Assembly: GCA_019918135.1 (NCBI GenBank)
Contig: WBZZ01002348.1
Location: 1 to 64,000 of the forward strand
Reading direction: 5' to 3'
Length of the DNA stretch: 64,000 bases
DNA from: Paulinella micropora
Taxonomy: Eukaryota > Cercozoa > Imbricatea > Euglyphida > Paulinellidae
Shown piece after piece: positions 21,033 to 31,297 of this stretch. The stretch's first letter is position 1. Each line of letters begins with the position of its first letter. Below the pieces are notes generated by a model. The model was not told the origin of the DNA. It saw only the letters and a list, made by a program, of their open reading frames with translations, and made no database searches. Made by a program: the position numbers and the translations under genes.

Positions 21033-22415
21033 TCAGGGGGGAGGGTTTTCCGAGATGAAGGGGGTTTTAGCAGGCACCTCTTTCATATAATCTAACTCAT
21101 CTAAAATGAGAAGTTCATATTTTCGTTGATGCAGTAAAATCCCTTTCTCAGATTGGACAATCTGAATGTTCTTGAATTCCGTGGCCTTCCCTAAGTTTTT
21201 GCATCTGAAAGCATGCTTCTTCATGCTCTCTACAAGACTTATGTGTTTGGATTCATCAGCAGCATGCAGACCATCATCTACATGAAAAGAGAGAAGCTGC
21301 GTACTTATGGGGTCCTTGGCATGTTTGATAAAAGAAGCCCGGTCAAGGGAGAAAGTAATAAAAGCTTGCTTTCCGACTAACTTCTTTAACATCAAATCAT
21401 ACCATAATCTTCCCGCCTCAGGATGACCATAAAGGGCCTTCCGGAGGAGCCAAACAAAACCTTCTCTCTCAAATCCCGGGGGGGGCGGGGGTTACATAGA
21501 TGTCATAAGGCATTTTGGCATGTAAGTATGCGGTGGTGAAATCAATTAACCACAAGTCTATTCCGAAGCAGGCAGCATAGACAATGATAAGAGGGATAGT
21601 GCGATGGTGAGCGGTAAGTGAGTATGTGCGTTTGCGATCATATTGCAATCCCGCGTTCAGGAGATCCCCCCTTAGGGTGATTCTAGCTTTATGATATTCG
21701 TCGCTCGTTCCCTGTTGCTTAACAGTGTTATCCATTTTAGAGGAATAATGGGAGTGCCTGACTTTCTCGCCTCGCTCTCTTCTCTCCATTCAAAAGCTTT
21801 GAGCTCCTCTAGATCTTGCTGTCTGACTTCTGTCTCTCTCGCTTGTCTCCTATCTTTCGGCTTCTGCACGACGGGAAATTCCGGAATTTGCTCGGTGACC
21901 AGACAATAATTGATTCTCTCTTCTTTCGCACAGACAGAGATATGTTTATTTCTGGTTCTCCCGTGGATTACGTTCTCCTGAGAAATGTTTCCTTGCTCAT
22001 GAGACCTCCATCCCGGGGGATGTTTGTCCTTTTCCGCAGCTATCCTAACTCTCTTCCCCTCGGCATGGCCGAATTCACTGGTTACATTGGGGGCGTGGCG
22101 TGCCGGTTCGATAATAGCCTGCGGAACAAAAGAAGGGGGGGCTGCTCCCCCTGAAATCTCGTACTTTAAGATCTCATAACCTATTATTTTCTCCGTAACC
22201 CCATCATCAAACTTAATGTGGTCGGCTGGGAACCGTTTATTTCTCCTGACAACCGGGGCAGTCGGGGCAAGAGTAACTCCCTTCCGCAAAGTAGAATCCC
22301 ACTTACCTCCATAAGTGGATTTAGCCCACTCTTCCCCGAAGGCCCGTGCCGGGATCTGGACGATTCTCCCAGACAAAATGACTTTAAGTTTGGGTTTTCT
22401 CCCCCTCTTTCCCAC
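21033..22415 (-). pseudogene. Copia reverse transcriptase region (fossil, element B)
   Basis: The pieces show IIPLKWI, a YDIYV block and IDLWLIDFTTAYLHA, which is the first RT catalytic region of copia, then ALYGHPEAGRLWY and LLSFHVDDG, the region of the catalytic Asp pair. A charged linker typical of the integrase-RT junction precedes them. The region is broken in several places. Confidence 0.8.
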
Positions 22416-22551
22416 TACCTTGACACCTTTCCCCCCCCTGATTTATGCTCCCTATATCCCGTGAAGACGGAGTAGGGAGAATAATGTCAGGGAGATTACT
22501 GAAATCCTGACTTTGGGCATCATTTTTGTCACTATCGCTTGCAACGATCAC

Positions 22552-23250
22552 CTAATCGTCATCACTTTCAGGTCCTTTCTGAGATGTCATAGACGTAATG
22601 GGGGCATTCTCTGTACTTTCACTATTGCTAGCAGCAACTATGGCAGGTGGGGTAGATGTACTATGTGTAGTTATTGGTACGTCGAAGCTAACATTCTCTT
22701 TTGGTGGTGTGTTAACTGGGGGCAGAACAGCAGAGGGTGTGGTCGATTTCCATCCGACCGAAAACATACCCTCCTCTGCTGTTCCTTCGAGGTCTTTGGA
22801 GGCCTCTCGTTTACCCAGTCTCCATACATCGAACATAACATCCCGGACATTACCGTGTATTATGCGCGCGACGGGATCATACACACGATAACACCCGGTA
22901 TTACGTTCGTAACCTAAAAAGATCACTTTCTTTCCTCTCTCGCCTTTCCCCCGCTGAGCCTTAACCTTCATCACTGCAGCACACCCAGTGGGGCGAAGGT
23001 GATGTAGGTATGGTTTCCGGCGGTGAATGACTTCCAAAGGGACTTACCCTTAAAGGGTCCTTTGGCTATCGGGAGAAGGTTGTTAATATAAGTGGCGTTC
23101 CTTTCCATCTCCGTCCAAAACTTTGGAGGGAGCTCAGCATCGCTGAGCATCGCCCCAGCAGGCCCACCGTTGGTTTGGTGGGACCTCTCTATCTTTGAGA
23201 CTGCCTGTTTCTCCGCGGTTGGAGCCTCAATTAAGATAGGCTGATTAACA
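22552..23250 (-). pseudogene. Copia integrase C-terminal half (fossil, element B)
   Basis: The reading begins near 23240 with QTNGGPAGAMLSDAELPPKFW, matching the copia integrase helix after the catalytic core (NG-A-ML--A-LP--FW). NNLLP follows, then HHLRPTGCAAVMKV and VIFLGYERNTGCYRVYDP, the standard copia post-integrase motif. It is truncated on the 5' side where the element array begins. Confidence 0.8.
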
Positions 23251-23448
23251 TTAATTACTGGTTTGTTCCGGGCTTCGCCCGGAATTAACCGCCGTTAAAG
23301 TTCCGTTTGAGGCGTTTCGGTTTTTGCGCCAGTCCGGTCGGCGCGGCTTCACACGCAGGCGGAGCCGGCGCGTGTTTTTTCCGGTGTCTGGTTAGGCCTA
23401 GGTTGGAAAGTTGGGAAGATCGTCAGAGAAGTCAGAGAAGTCGCTTTA

Positions 23449-25096
23449 ATGCATACAGTTTCCAAGAAACTCAAAGTTGGCTGCATTGCTTCAACGCTAG
23501 CGGCCTATCACGTCGCAGACAACGATTTATTCGATCGATTTGGGAAAAATTCCGAGACCGTTAGGATTACGGGCGTTGTAACGAATCTTACTGAGCAGCA
23601 TGCTACTCTCAGCCTCAAAGCAGAGGAGAACGAGTGGTCTGTCCAAGTCCCACGCGGTCTTGCACGATTAGAGGATGAGTCTAAAAAGTGGAAATACCTC
23701 AACACTACCGGGGAGATCATCTGGGACTGAGCTACAGACGAAGCTGTCACGGTCCAATTCACAAAAATTCCTCTTAATGTCAATGTCTCACGCCAGGATT
23801 TTATTAAGTCAATCCGTGATGTGAATGGCATTTTGGGGAACAACAACAGCAGTGATACAAACGCAGCAAACAAACGGAAGGCTAAGGCTATTGCCTCTCA
23901 TTTCGAGAACCTTTACAGTGCCCCGAGCCTGCACAAACTTTACAAAGAGTACTTCAATGAATCAAAGGAAATCAAAAGAAATTCAACGAAGCCGGTTGTC
24001 TCTCTCATTCTTGCAACTCAGATTGTGAACGAGACTGTCGAGTGGCCTTTCGTCGTTCAGTCTGAGCTTGTTGAGAAAGAAGATGAGATTCTACTCGAAG
24101 AGTCGGAAGAGGGCGGTGAACAGCCCCCACAGAAGAAGCCAAAGAGTGGCTGGAAGGGAGAAAGCACTCTCGATTCGGACATTGACAAAGCTTTGAAGAA
24201 ACAAGATGAACTGAAGGCAAGACTTCTGAAAGCTCGTCAGGTCGCCAGAGGCGGGAAGAAAGTTCACTTTGATGCATCCGTCCTCGATGAGCTGCAAGAA
24301 GCGAACGGAGGAGCTCGAACGGAGGATCAAGGAAGCAGCAGAAGACAAAGGTATTCCGCCTAATTCTCTCATCGGGGCTCTAGGTTTTTCCAATTCAATG
24401 TCCGGTAGAGAGAAAGCCGAGTTGATACAAGAATTCCAAAGCCTGCCGGGGTCAGAAGATGTAGACTTTGACGTGTTGAAGAAGATCAAGTTAGGTAGAG
24501 AGTACATCAACCTTAAGGAGCTTCTACCGTCGAAAAAGAAGACTCTAATCGGCGAGTCCTTTGAGTCGGAACCGAAGACGGTCACCATCGAATCCTTTTT
24601 GGACTTGGTTCGCAAGCTCATCGTTCTCTATTCTAAACACCACCCCGAGCACGCCGAAGACATGTGGGAACACTACCGTTATCTGGAGCTAATTGTCAGA
24701 AAGAACACTTTGTTGTCTGTAATGAAATGGGACAAAGCAACTCGGGGCAGGAGCAAGCTGGGACAGTGGCACAAGGGCAACCTTCCTTTCGTTCTCGCCA
24801 CAGCCATCCTCGATCCCATCGTTGCTTCCCAATCTTCCAACCAGTTCAGTGGCCAGAGCTCCTCGAAGACCCCACGCAACGTCAACAACACCCGTGGTGG
24901 CAGCCAGGCCAAGCAACAGTACCAGAGGTCGAAGAAAGTTTGTTTCAACTGGGCGGACGGCTTGGACTGCAGCTACAAAGACGACTGCCGCTTCCTTCAC
25001 CAGTGCCCTGCGTGTCCTGGAAACAAGAACCACAAACGTGCTGACTGCCCTGACTGCGACAATGCGAAGTGGGGCAAACGGAGGGCTGGGAAGTGA
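23449..25096 (+). pseudogene. Gag-like region, unit 1
   Basis: The region encodes an acidic/basic helical protein that ends in a zinc-binding tail: VCFNWADGLDC, then CRFLHQC, then CPACPGNKNHKRADCPDC. The first part is a CCCH finger (C-X8-C-X5-C-X3-H), followed by a second Cys/His cluster. A CCCH-plus-Cys/His tail of this type is characteristic of Gag-like proteins of DIRS/Ngaro-type elements. The same region is present in units 2, 3 and 5. It is broken in this copy. Confidence 0.75.
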
Positions 25097-25690
25097 AGGA
25101 GCCCTGAGAGTGAAAGCACTACAGTGGGGCAAGTAGCTCTCAGGGTCAATCATTGGCAAGTCCCCTCTGGTGGGGCTTCCCCTTCCTCTGCTCGCTCTAT
25201 TTCTGAAGGAGCCTACAAGACTTGGGATCCAGGGGGTCGCGAGCACACGACCAGCGTTGCAGTTCCTCAATCTGGCAATGTGCTTTTCAGCATCTCTAAC
25301 TCTTACTTCGACTCCCGTTCCCCGGCAACTTTGGCCCTGGTGCCACTTACCTTAACTGCTGGGCCCACCGGCACCGTTTTTTTCCAGTCTTCTTTGCCGT
25401 TGCCAACAGCTTGCTCAGCTGCTTCTTCCTCTTCTGTTACTTCCTCTACTGCTAATTCTTTCAATCAGAGCCTTTCTTCAGTTGCAGACTGTCCTCTCTC
25501 CTCTAGTTCTGCCCTCTCTGATGAAGCTCTAGTGCTTCCATCGTCGTTTTCAGACAGACAAGTGTTACCTGTTGTCTCTCTTTCTGGTACTTGTCTTTCT
25601 TCATCTCCCTCTTCTGTTTTTTCTTCTCTTTGTTTGTCTCTTTCTTCCCCTAGTGCTTCTTCTTCGTGCTCCTCTTCCAACTCCTCTCCT

Positions 25691-25755
25691 CTACAACATC
25701 AGCAACTACAACAACAACAACAACTTCAGCAACAACAACAACAACAACAACAACC

Positions 25756-25787
<32 letters not shown>

Positions 25788-25913
25788 GCAACAACAACAA
25801 CAACAACTTCATCAACGACAACAACAACGACAACAACAACAACAGCAACAACAACAACAGCAACAACAACAACAACAACAACAACTTCAACAACAACAAC
25901 AACAGCAGCAACT

Positions 25914-25965
<52 letters not shown>

Positions 25966-26170
25966 CCACAACAAACGCAACTACAGCAACCTCATCAACA
26001 GCTATTACAACCTCAACAACAACAACTACTTCTACTACCTCAGTTACAACTACAACAACTACATCTACTACAACAACCTCAGCAACTACAACTACAACAA
26101 CAGCAACAACAACCTCAACCTTTAGCACAACAACAACAACAACAACAACAGCCACAGCAAGAACAACAAC
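25691..26170 (+). repeat. (CAA)n-rich tract, unit 1
   Basis: About 480 bases, made almost wholly of CAA with scattered CAG, CTA and CCT variants. It reads as polyQ, polyN or polyT in the three forward frames and as polyV or polyL in two reverse frames. It lies between gag and the RT region. Homologous tracts of different length are at 30773-31259 and 36811-37127. Confidence 0.95.
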
Positions 26171-26329
26171 TCGTTCATTCTTCTTCCTCGTCTTCTTCCT
26201 CTCCTTCTGTTGTCTCCTCTTGTAGTTCCCCCTTGGTGGGTCATCATATCGCTTCTGCTCAGCAGCCTCAGGTGCTGTGTGCTGAACAGAAGGGCTTGCA
26301 AGGCAACACGGTCCCTTCAAACCCTTCTG

Positions 26330-28154
26330 CTTCTCCTCCTCTTATTGTTGCTTCCTTTTTCTTCCCTTTCCCCAGGTGGATTTGGGATATCGCCAAAATT
26401 GAGGCTGAGGAAGAGATGGGCGCTTTGGTTCGCTCTCTTCCCCTGTCCAAGGTCTTTAACCCTTCAGACAGCAATGGGATTTCAGTCTCCCTCTCCTTGC
26501 CTCTTGACTTGTTGACAGCTGGGGTTGTGTCCGTCGATTCCCTCCCTTCTCTTTTGTCTGAGTTGGAGAGTGGGAATGTCTGGTGGCATGACTTCCCTTT
26601 CTGGTCCCTCGTCATTCCTCCTTGTCCTTCTACGTCTCTTTCTTCTTTTATGCCTAGGTTGCATCAAGCTAGGGTGGTTGCTTTGATCGGGTTTCAAGGC
26701 CAGGTGGAGCTGCAGTGCTTTGCCTCCAATACCACACACGTCTGGTTCGTACGCGACTCATCCCGGGGCTTGCACGTGGGTGGGATTGCGCTTGTAGATT
26801 TTAGATTCCCCAGGGGTAGAGGTAGGAGCATTCATTTTTTCGGTTGCCAGGAAGGTGACAGAAGGTTTCAGCCTGGCAAAAGAGAAGTGCTCCCTCTCTG
26901 GGATGATGCAATCGAACCTTTTCGGCCGGTTTTTAATGTTGACGAGCTCGTACGTCTTGCTAAGCTCTGTCTACCGGCAAGTGAGGCCGTTTGGCTCAAA
27001 AGCTTTTTGACGGGCACAGACACTTTCTACAGAGGCACAGGCGAGTTTCTGCGTGATTATTCGCTGGCTAGTGCCCTTTCTAATGATGACAATCAGCAAA
27101 TTTACGATGCCAACATGAAGGCTGTCAAGAAGGGCTTCGTAGCTGGTCCGTTCGAGCGGGTCCCTTTCCCGAATCGCAGCTGTGCTCACCAAGCCATCGT
27201 CACGCGCGAACATGCCATTCCAAAGGACAAGTGGCACCCGGAAAATGGGCAGAAGAGGCTTATCAACGACCTTTCCTTCCCCCGTTTTCTTTCTTTCAAC
27301 AAACTTTGCCCTAGGGAGATCCCACAGACAATCACTTCGTCGAAATGGCCTGGAGAGGCATCAAACGCAGTAAGCGTACTAGGCTGGACAATCGCCTCAC
27401 TCTCGCGCTTCCAATGCTTGAGGTCATGGCGAGCTTCACTCTCAGTGCCGTCAAAAGTCGTTGCATTGCTAGATCAACCCGTCACCTTTGGATTGCTGTT
27501 GTCACGGTTGCTGTCTGGGGCTTCTTCGGTCTTTTTCGCGTGGGTGAACTCGTTGCTTCCGGAATCCGATCGCTCGCTACTTGCCGCTTCCTCGTTAATT
27601 CCTCTGTTCGGTTACGATTGGTAGACGAGATGAACCTCATCATGGTCACGCTCGATGGAGCCAAGCAAGATCCTTTCCGCCGTGGGTGCGAGGTCGGTCT
27701 CGCAGAGCAAGCCAACCCAATCGTCTGCCCGCACGCTTGGATGAAGTGCTTCGAGTCCAGTCGTGACGCCTTCAAGCTTTCTGTGGCTGGAAATTATCCC
27801 TACTTTCGACTCGCCGACAACTCTCCGCTCGATCGTGCAACTTTCGTTAACACTGCGCGTGATCTTTTGCAGAAGGCTGGGGTAGCAACAGGTGGTCGAT
27901 TCAACGGGATCTCTCTTCGTCGTGGCGGCGCTGCACGTCTCTTTTCGCTGGGCGCCTCGGATACCACGATCATGCGTGCTGGGCGTTGGTCCTCGTCTTG
28001 TTTCCGCCTCTACGTGGGCGCGAGGATGGCTGAGTTGGTGGCCGAACAGAAAGCGATGGGGGGTTCTGGGATTCTCCAGGCTCAAATGGTGGAGGTGTTC
28101 GTTAATGTTGTTTTCAGTCCTCAAGTTTTTCGGTGCGGCTGTCCTGAGTTCTGA
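26330..28154 (+). pseudogene. Shortened RT to tyrosine-recombinase region, unit 1
   Basis: It begins with the same sequence as the RT frame of unit 2 (WIWDIAKIEAEEEMGAL and onward) and ends with the tyrosine recombinase C-terminus (ISLRRGGAARLFSLGASD, then GRWSSSCFRLYV). It is shorter than in the other long units and cannot supply all the domains. Confidence 0.8.
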
Positions 28155-28323
28155 GTTGTTCATCAGAGCCGCCAACTGTCAGTGTTTTTGAAACTTGAGT
28201 ACTGAATTGTTGAGCCTAGACCTTTCCTCCTCCATCACACTCCGACGAGTTCGGATGTCAGGGCCGCCTATGTAGTTAAAGTTTCTCTTGTTCTCATCCT
28301 TACTTAAAGCGGAACGCAACGAT

Positions 28324-28389
28324 AACGGAACTTTAATTACTGGTTTGTTCCGGGCTTCGCCCGGAATTAACCGCCGTTAAAGTTCCGTT
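28324..28389 (+). repeat. Nested stem-loop at unit 1/2 junction
   Basis: Outer arms AACGGAACTTTAA and TTAAAGTTCCGTT (13 bp, perfect) enclose an inner stem of TTCCGGGC and GCCCGGAA around a TTC loop (28348-28366). The boundary between units falls inside the left outer arm. Identical structures lie at about 34980-35045, 40848-40913 and 41649-41714, but at the far left end (23251) only the inner stem and the right arm are present. It is a candidate recombination site. Confidence 0.85.
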
Positions 28390-28530
28390 TGAGGCGTTTC
28401 GGTTTTTGCGCCAGTCCGGTCGGCGCGGCTTCACACGCAGGCGGAGCCGGCGCGTGTTTTTTCTGGTGTCTGGTTAGGCCTAGGTTGGAAAGTTGGGAAG
28501 ATCGTCAGAGAAGTCAGAGAAGTCGCTTTA

Positions 28531-30178
28531 ATGCCTACAGTTTCCAAGAAACTCAAAGTTGGCTGCATTGCTTCAACGCTAGCGGCCTATCACGTCGCAG
28601 ACAACGATTTATTCGATCGATTTGGGAAAAATTCCGAGACCGTTAGGATTACGGGCGTTGTAACGAATCTTACTGAGCAGCATGCTACTCTCAGCCTCAA
28701 AGCAGAGGAGAACGAGTGGTCTGTCCAAGTCCCACGCGGTCTTGCACGATTAGAGGATGAGTCTAAAAAGTGGAAATACCTCAACACTACCGGGGAGATC
28801 ATCTGGGACTGAGCTACAGACGAAGCTGTCACGGTCCAATTCACAAAAATTCCTCTTAATGTCAATGTCTCACGCCAGGATTTTATTAAGTCAATCCGTG
28901 ATGTGAATGGCATTTTGGGGAACAACAACAGCAGTGATACAAACGCAGCAAACAAACGGAAGGCTAAGGCTATTGCCTCTCATTTCGAGAACCTTTACAG
29001 TGCCCCGAGCCTGCACAAACTTTACAAAGAGTACTTCAATGAATCAAAGGAAATCAAAAGAAATTCAACGAAGCCGGTTGTCTCTCTCATTCTTGCAACT
29101 CAGATTGTGAACGAGACTGTCGAGTGGCCTTTCGTCGTTCAGTCTGAGCTTGTTGAGAAAGAAGATGAGATTCTACTCGAAGAGTCGGAAGAGGGCGGTG
29201 AACAGCCCCCACAGAAGAAGCCAAAGAGTGGCTGGAAGGGAGAAAGCACTCTCGATTCGGACATTGACAAAGCTTTGAAGAAACAAGATGAACTGAAGGC
29301 AAGACTTCTGAAAGCTCGTCAGGTCGCCAGAGGCGGGAAGAAAGTTCACTTTGATGCATCCGTCCTCGATGAGCTGCAAGAAGCGAACGGAGGAGCTCGA
29401 ACGGAGGATCAAGGAAGCAGCAGAAGACAAAGGTATTCCGCCTAATTCTCTCATCGGGGCTCTAGGTTTTTCCAATTCAATGTCCGGTAGAGAGAAAGCC
29501 GAGTTGATACAAGAATTCCAAAGCCTGCCGGGGTCAGAAGATGTAGACTTTGACGTGTTGAAGAAGATCAAGTTAGGTAGAGAGTACATCAACCTTAAGG
29601 AGCTTCTACCGTCGAAAAAGAAGACTCTAATCGGCGAGTCCTTTGAGTCGGAACCGAAGACGGTCACCATCGAATCCTTTTTGGACTTGGTTCGCAAGCT
29701 CATCGTTCTCTATTCTAAACACCACCCCGAGCACGCCGAAGACATGTGGGAACACTACCGTTATCTGGAGCTAATTGTCAGAAAGAACACTTTGTTGTCT
29801 GTAATGAAATGGGACAAAGCAACTCGGGGCAGGAGCAAGCTGGGACAGTGGCACAAGGGCAACCTTCCTTTCGTTCTCGCCACAGCCATCCTCGATCCCA
29901 TCGTTGCTTCCCAATCTTCCAACCAGTTCAGTGGCCAGAGCTCCTCGAAGACCCCACGCAACGTCAACAACACCCGTGGTGGCAGCCAGGCCAAGCAACA
30001 GTACCAGAGGTCGAAGAAAGTTTGTTTCAACTGGGCGGACGGCTTGGACTGCAGCTACAAAGACGACTGCCGCTTCCTTCACCAGTGCCCTGCGTGTCCT
30101 GGAAACAAGAACCACAAACGTGCTGACTGCCCTGACTGCGACAATGCGAAGTGGGGCAAACGGAGGGCTGGGAAGTGA
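28531..30178 (+). pseudogene. Gag-like region, unit 2
   Basis: Same content as 23449-25096: a charged helical body, then the CCCH finger and the Cys/His cluster CPACPGNKNHKRADCPDC at the end. Differences from unit 1 are only a few bases by eye. Confidence 0.75.
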
Positions 30179-30772
30179 AGGAGCCCTGAGAGTGAAAGCA
30201 CTACAGTGGGGCAAGTAGCTCTCAGGGTCAATCATTGGCAAGTCCCCTCTGGTGGGGCTTCCCCTTCCTCTGCTCGCTCTATTTCTGAAGGAGCCTACAA
30301 GACTTGGGATCCAGGGGGTCGCGAGCACACGACCAGCGTTGCAGTTCCTCAATCTGGCAATGTGCTTTTCAGCATCTCTAACTCTTACTTCGACTCCCGT
30401 TCCCCGGCAACTTTGGCCCTGGTGCCACTTACCTTAACTGCTGGGCCCACCGGCACCGTTTTTTTCCAGTCTTCTTTGCCGTTGCCAACAGCTTGCTCAG
30501 CTGCTTCTTCCTCTTCTGTTACTTCCTCTACTGCTAATTCTTTCAATCAGAGCCTTTCTTCAGTTGCAGACTGTCCTCTCTCCTCTAGTTCTGCCCTCTC
30601 TGATGAAGCTCTAGTGCTTCCATCGTCGTTTTCAGACAGACAAGTGTTACCTGTTGTCTCTCTTTCTGGTACTTGTCTTTCTTCATCTCCCTCTTCTGTT
30701 TTTTCTTCTCTTTGTTTGTCTCTTTCTTCCCCTAGTGCTTCTTCTTCGTGCTCCTCTTCCAACTCCTCTCCT

Positions 30773-30837
30773 CTACAACATCAGCAACTACAACAACAAC
30801 AACAACTTCAGCAACAACAACAACAACAACAACAACC

Positions 30838-30869
<32 letters not shown>

Positions 30870-30995
30870 GCAACAACAACAACAACAACTTCATCAACGA
30901 CAACAACAACGACAACAACAACAACAGCAACAACAACAACAGCAACAACAACAACAACAACAACAACTTCAACAACAACAACAACAGCAGCAACT

Positions 30996-31044
<49 letters not shown>

Positions 31045-31205
31045 CCACAACAAACGCAACTACAGCAACCTCATCAACAGCTATTACAACCTCAACAACA
31101 ACAACTACTTCTACTACCTCAGTTACAACTACAACAACTACATCTACTACAACAACCTCAGCAACTACAACTACAACAACAGCAACAACAACCTCAACCT
31201 TTAGC

Positions 31206-31238
<33 letters not shown>

Positions 31239-31259
31239 GCCACAGCAAGAACAACAACT
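30773..31259 (+). repeat. (CAA)n-rich tract, unit 2
   Basis: Homologous to 25691-26170 with slightly different repeat counts, including a longer pure CAA run near its right end. It separates gag from the RT frame. Confidence 0.95.
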
Positions 31260-31297
31260 CGTTCATTCTTCTTCCTCGTCTTCTTCCTCTCCTTCTG

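Larger units (their letters stand above)
20138..23250 (-). mobile_element. Ty1/copia element B, integrase to RNase H (fossil)
   Basis: Read from right to left on the - strand: the integrase C-terminal half (about 23240-22552), a linker and the start of RT (22415-21672), RT (21789-21033) and RNase H (20886-20138). Integrase before RT is the copia order. The copy is broken, with several interruptions, and its 5' part is cut off at about 23250 by the tyrosine-recombinase element array. The RNase H is clearly diverged from element A, so these are two families or two old copies. Confidence 0.88.
23251..28332 (+). mobile_element. Tyrosine-recombinase retroelement (DIRS/Ngaro-type), unit 1
   Basis: First unit of a head-to-tail array. 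It starts at TTAATTACTGG directly after copia sequence and ends where unit 2 starts with the same bases. It has the same left leader, gag region, CAA tract, RT region, tyrosine recombinase and right end as units 2 and 3, nearly identical by eye. It is shorter than unit 2 (5082 versus 6656 bp) and is a broken copy, with about one large and a few small breaks. No LTRs and no target duplication are seen, as expected for DIRS-like elements. Confidence 0.88.

Noticed and set aside
25706-26320. Long reverse frames of polyVal and polyLeu over the CAA tracts (also at 30788-31243 and 36683-37111)
   Set aside because: They are the complement of CAA repeats, which have no stop in those frames. There is no domain and no sensible protein.
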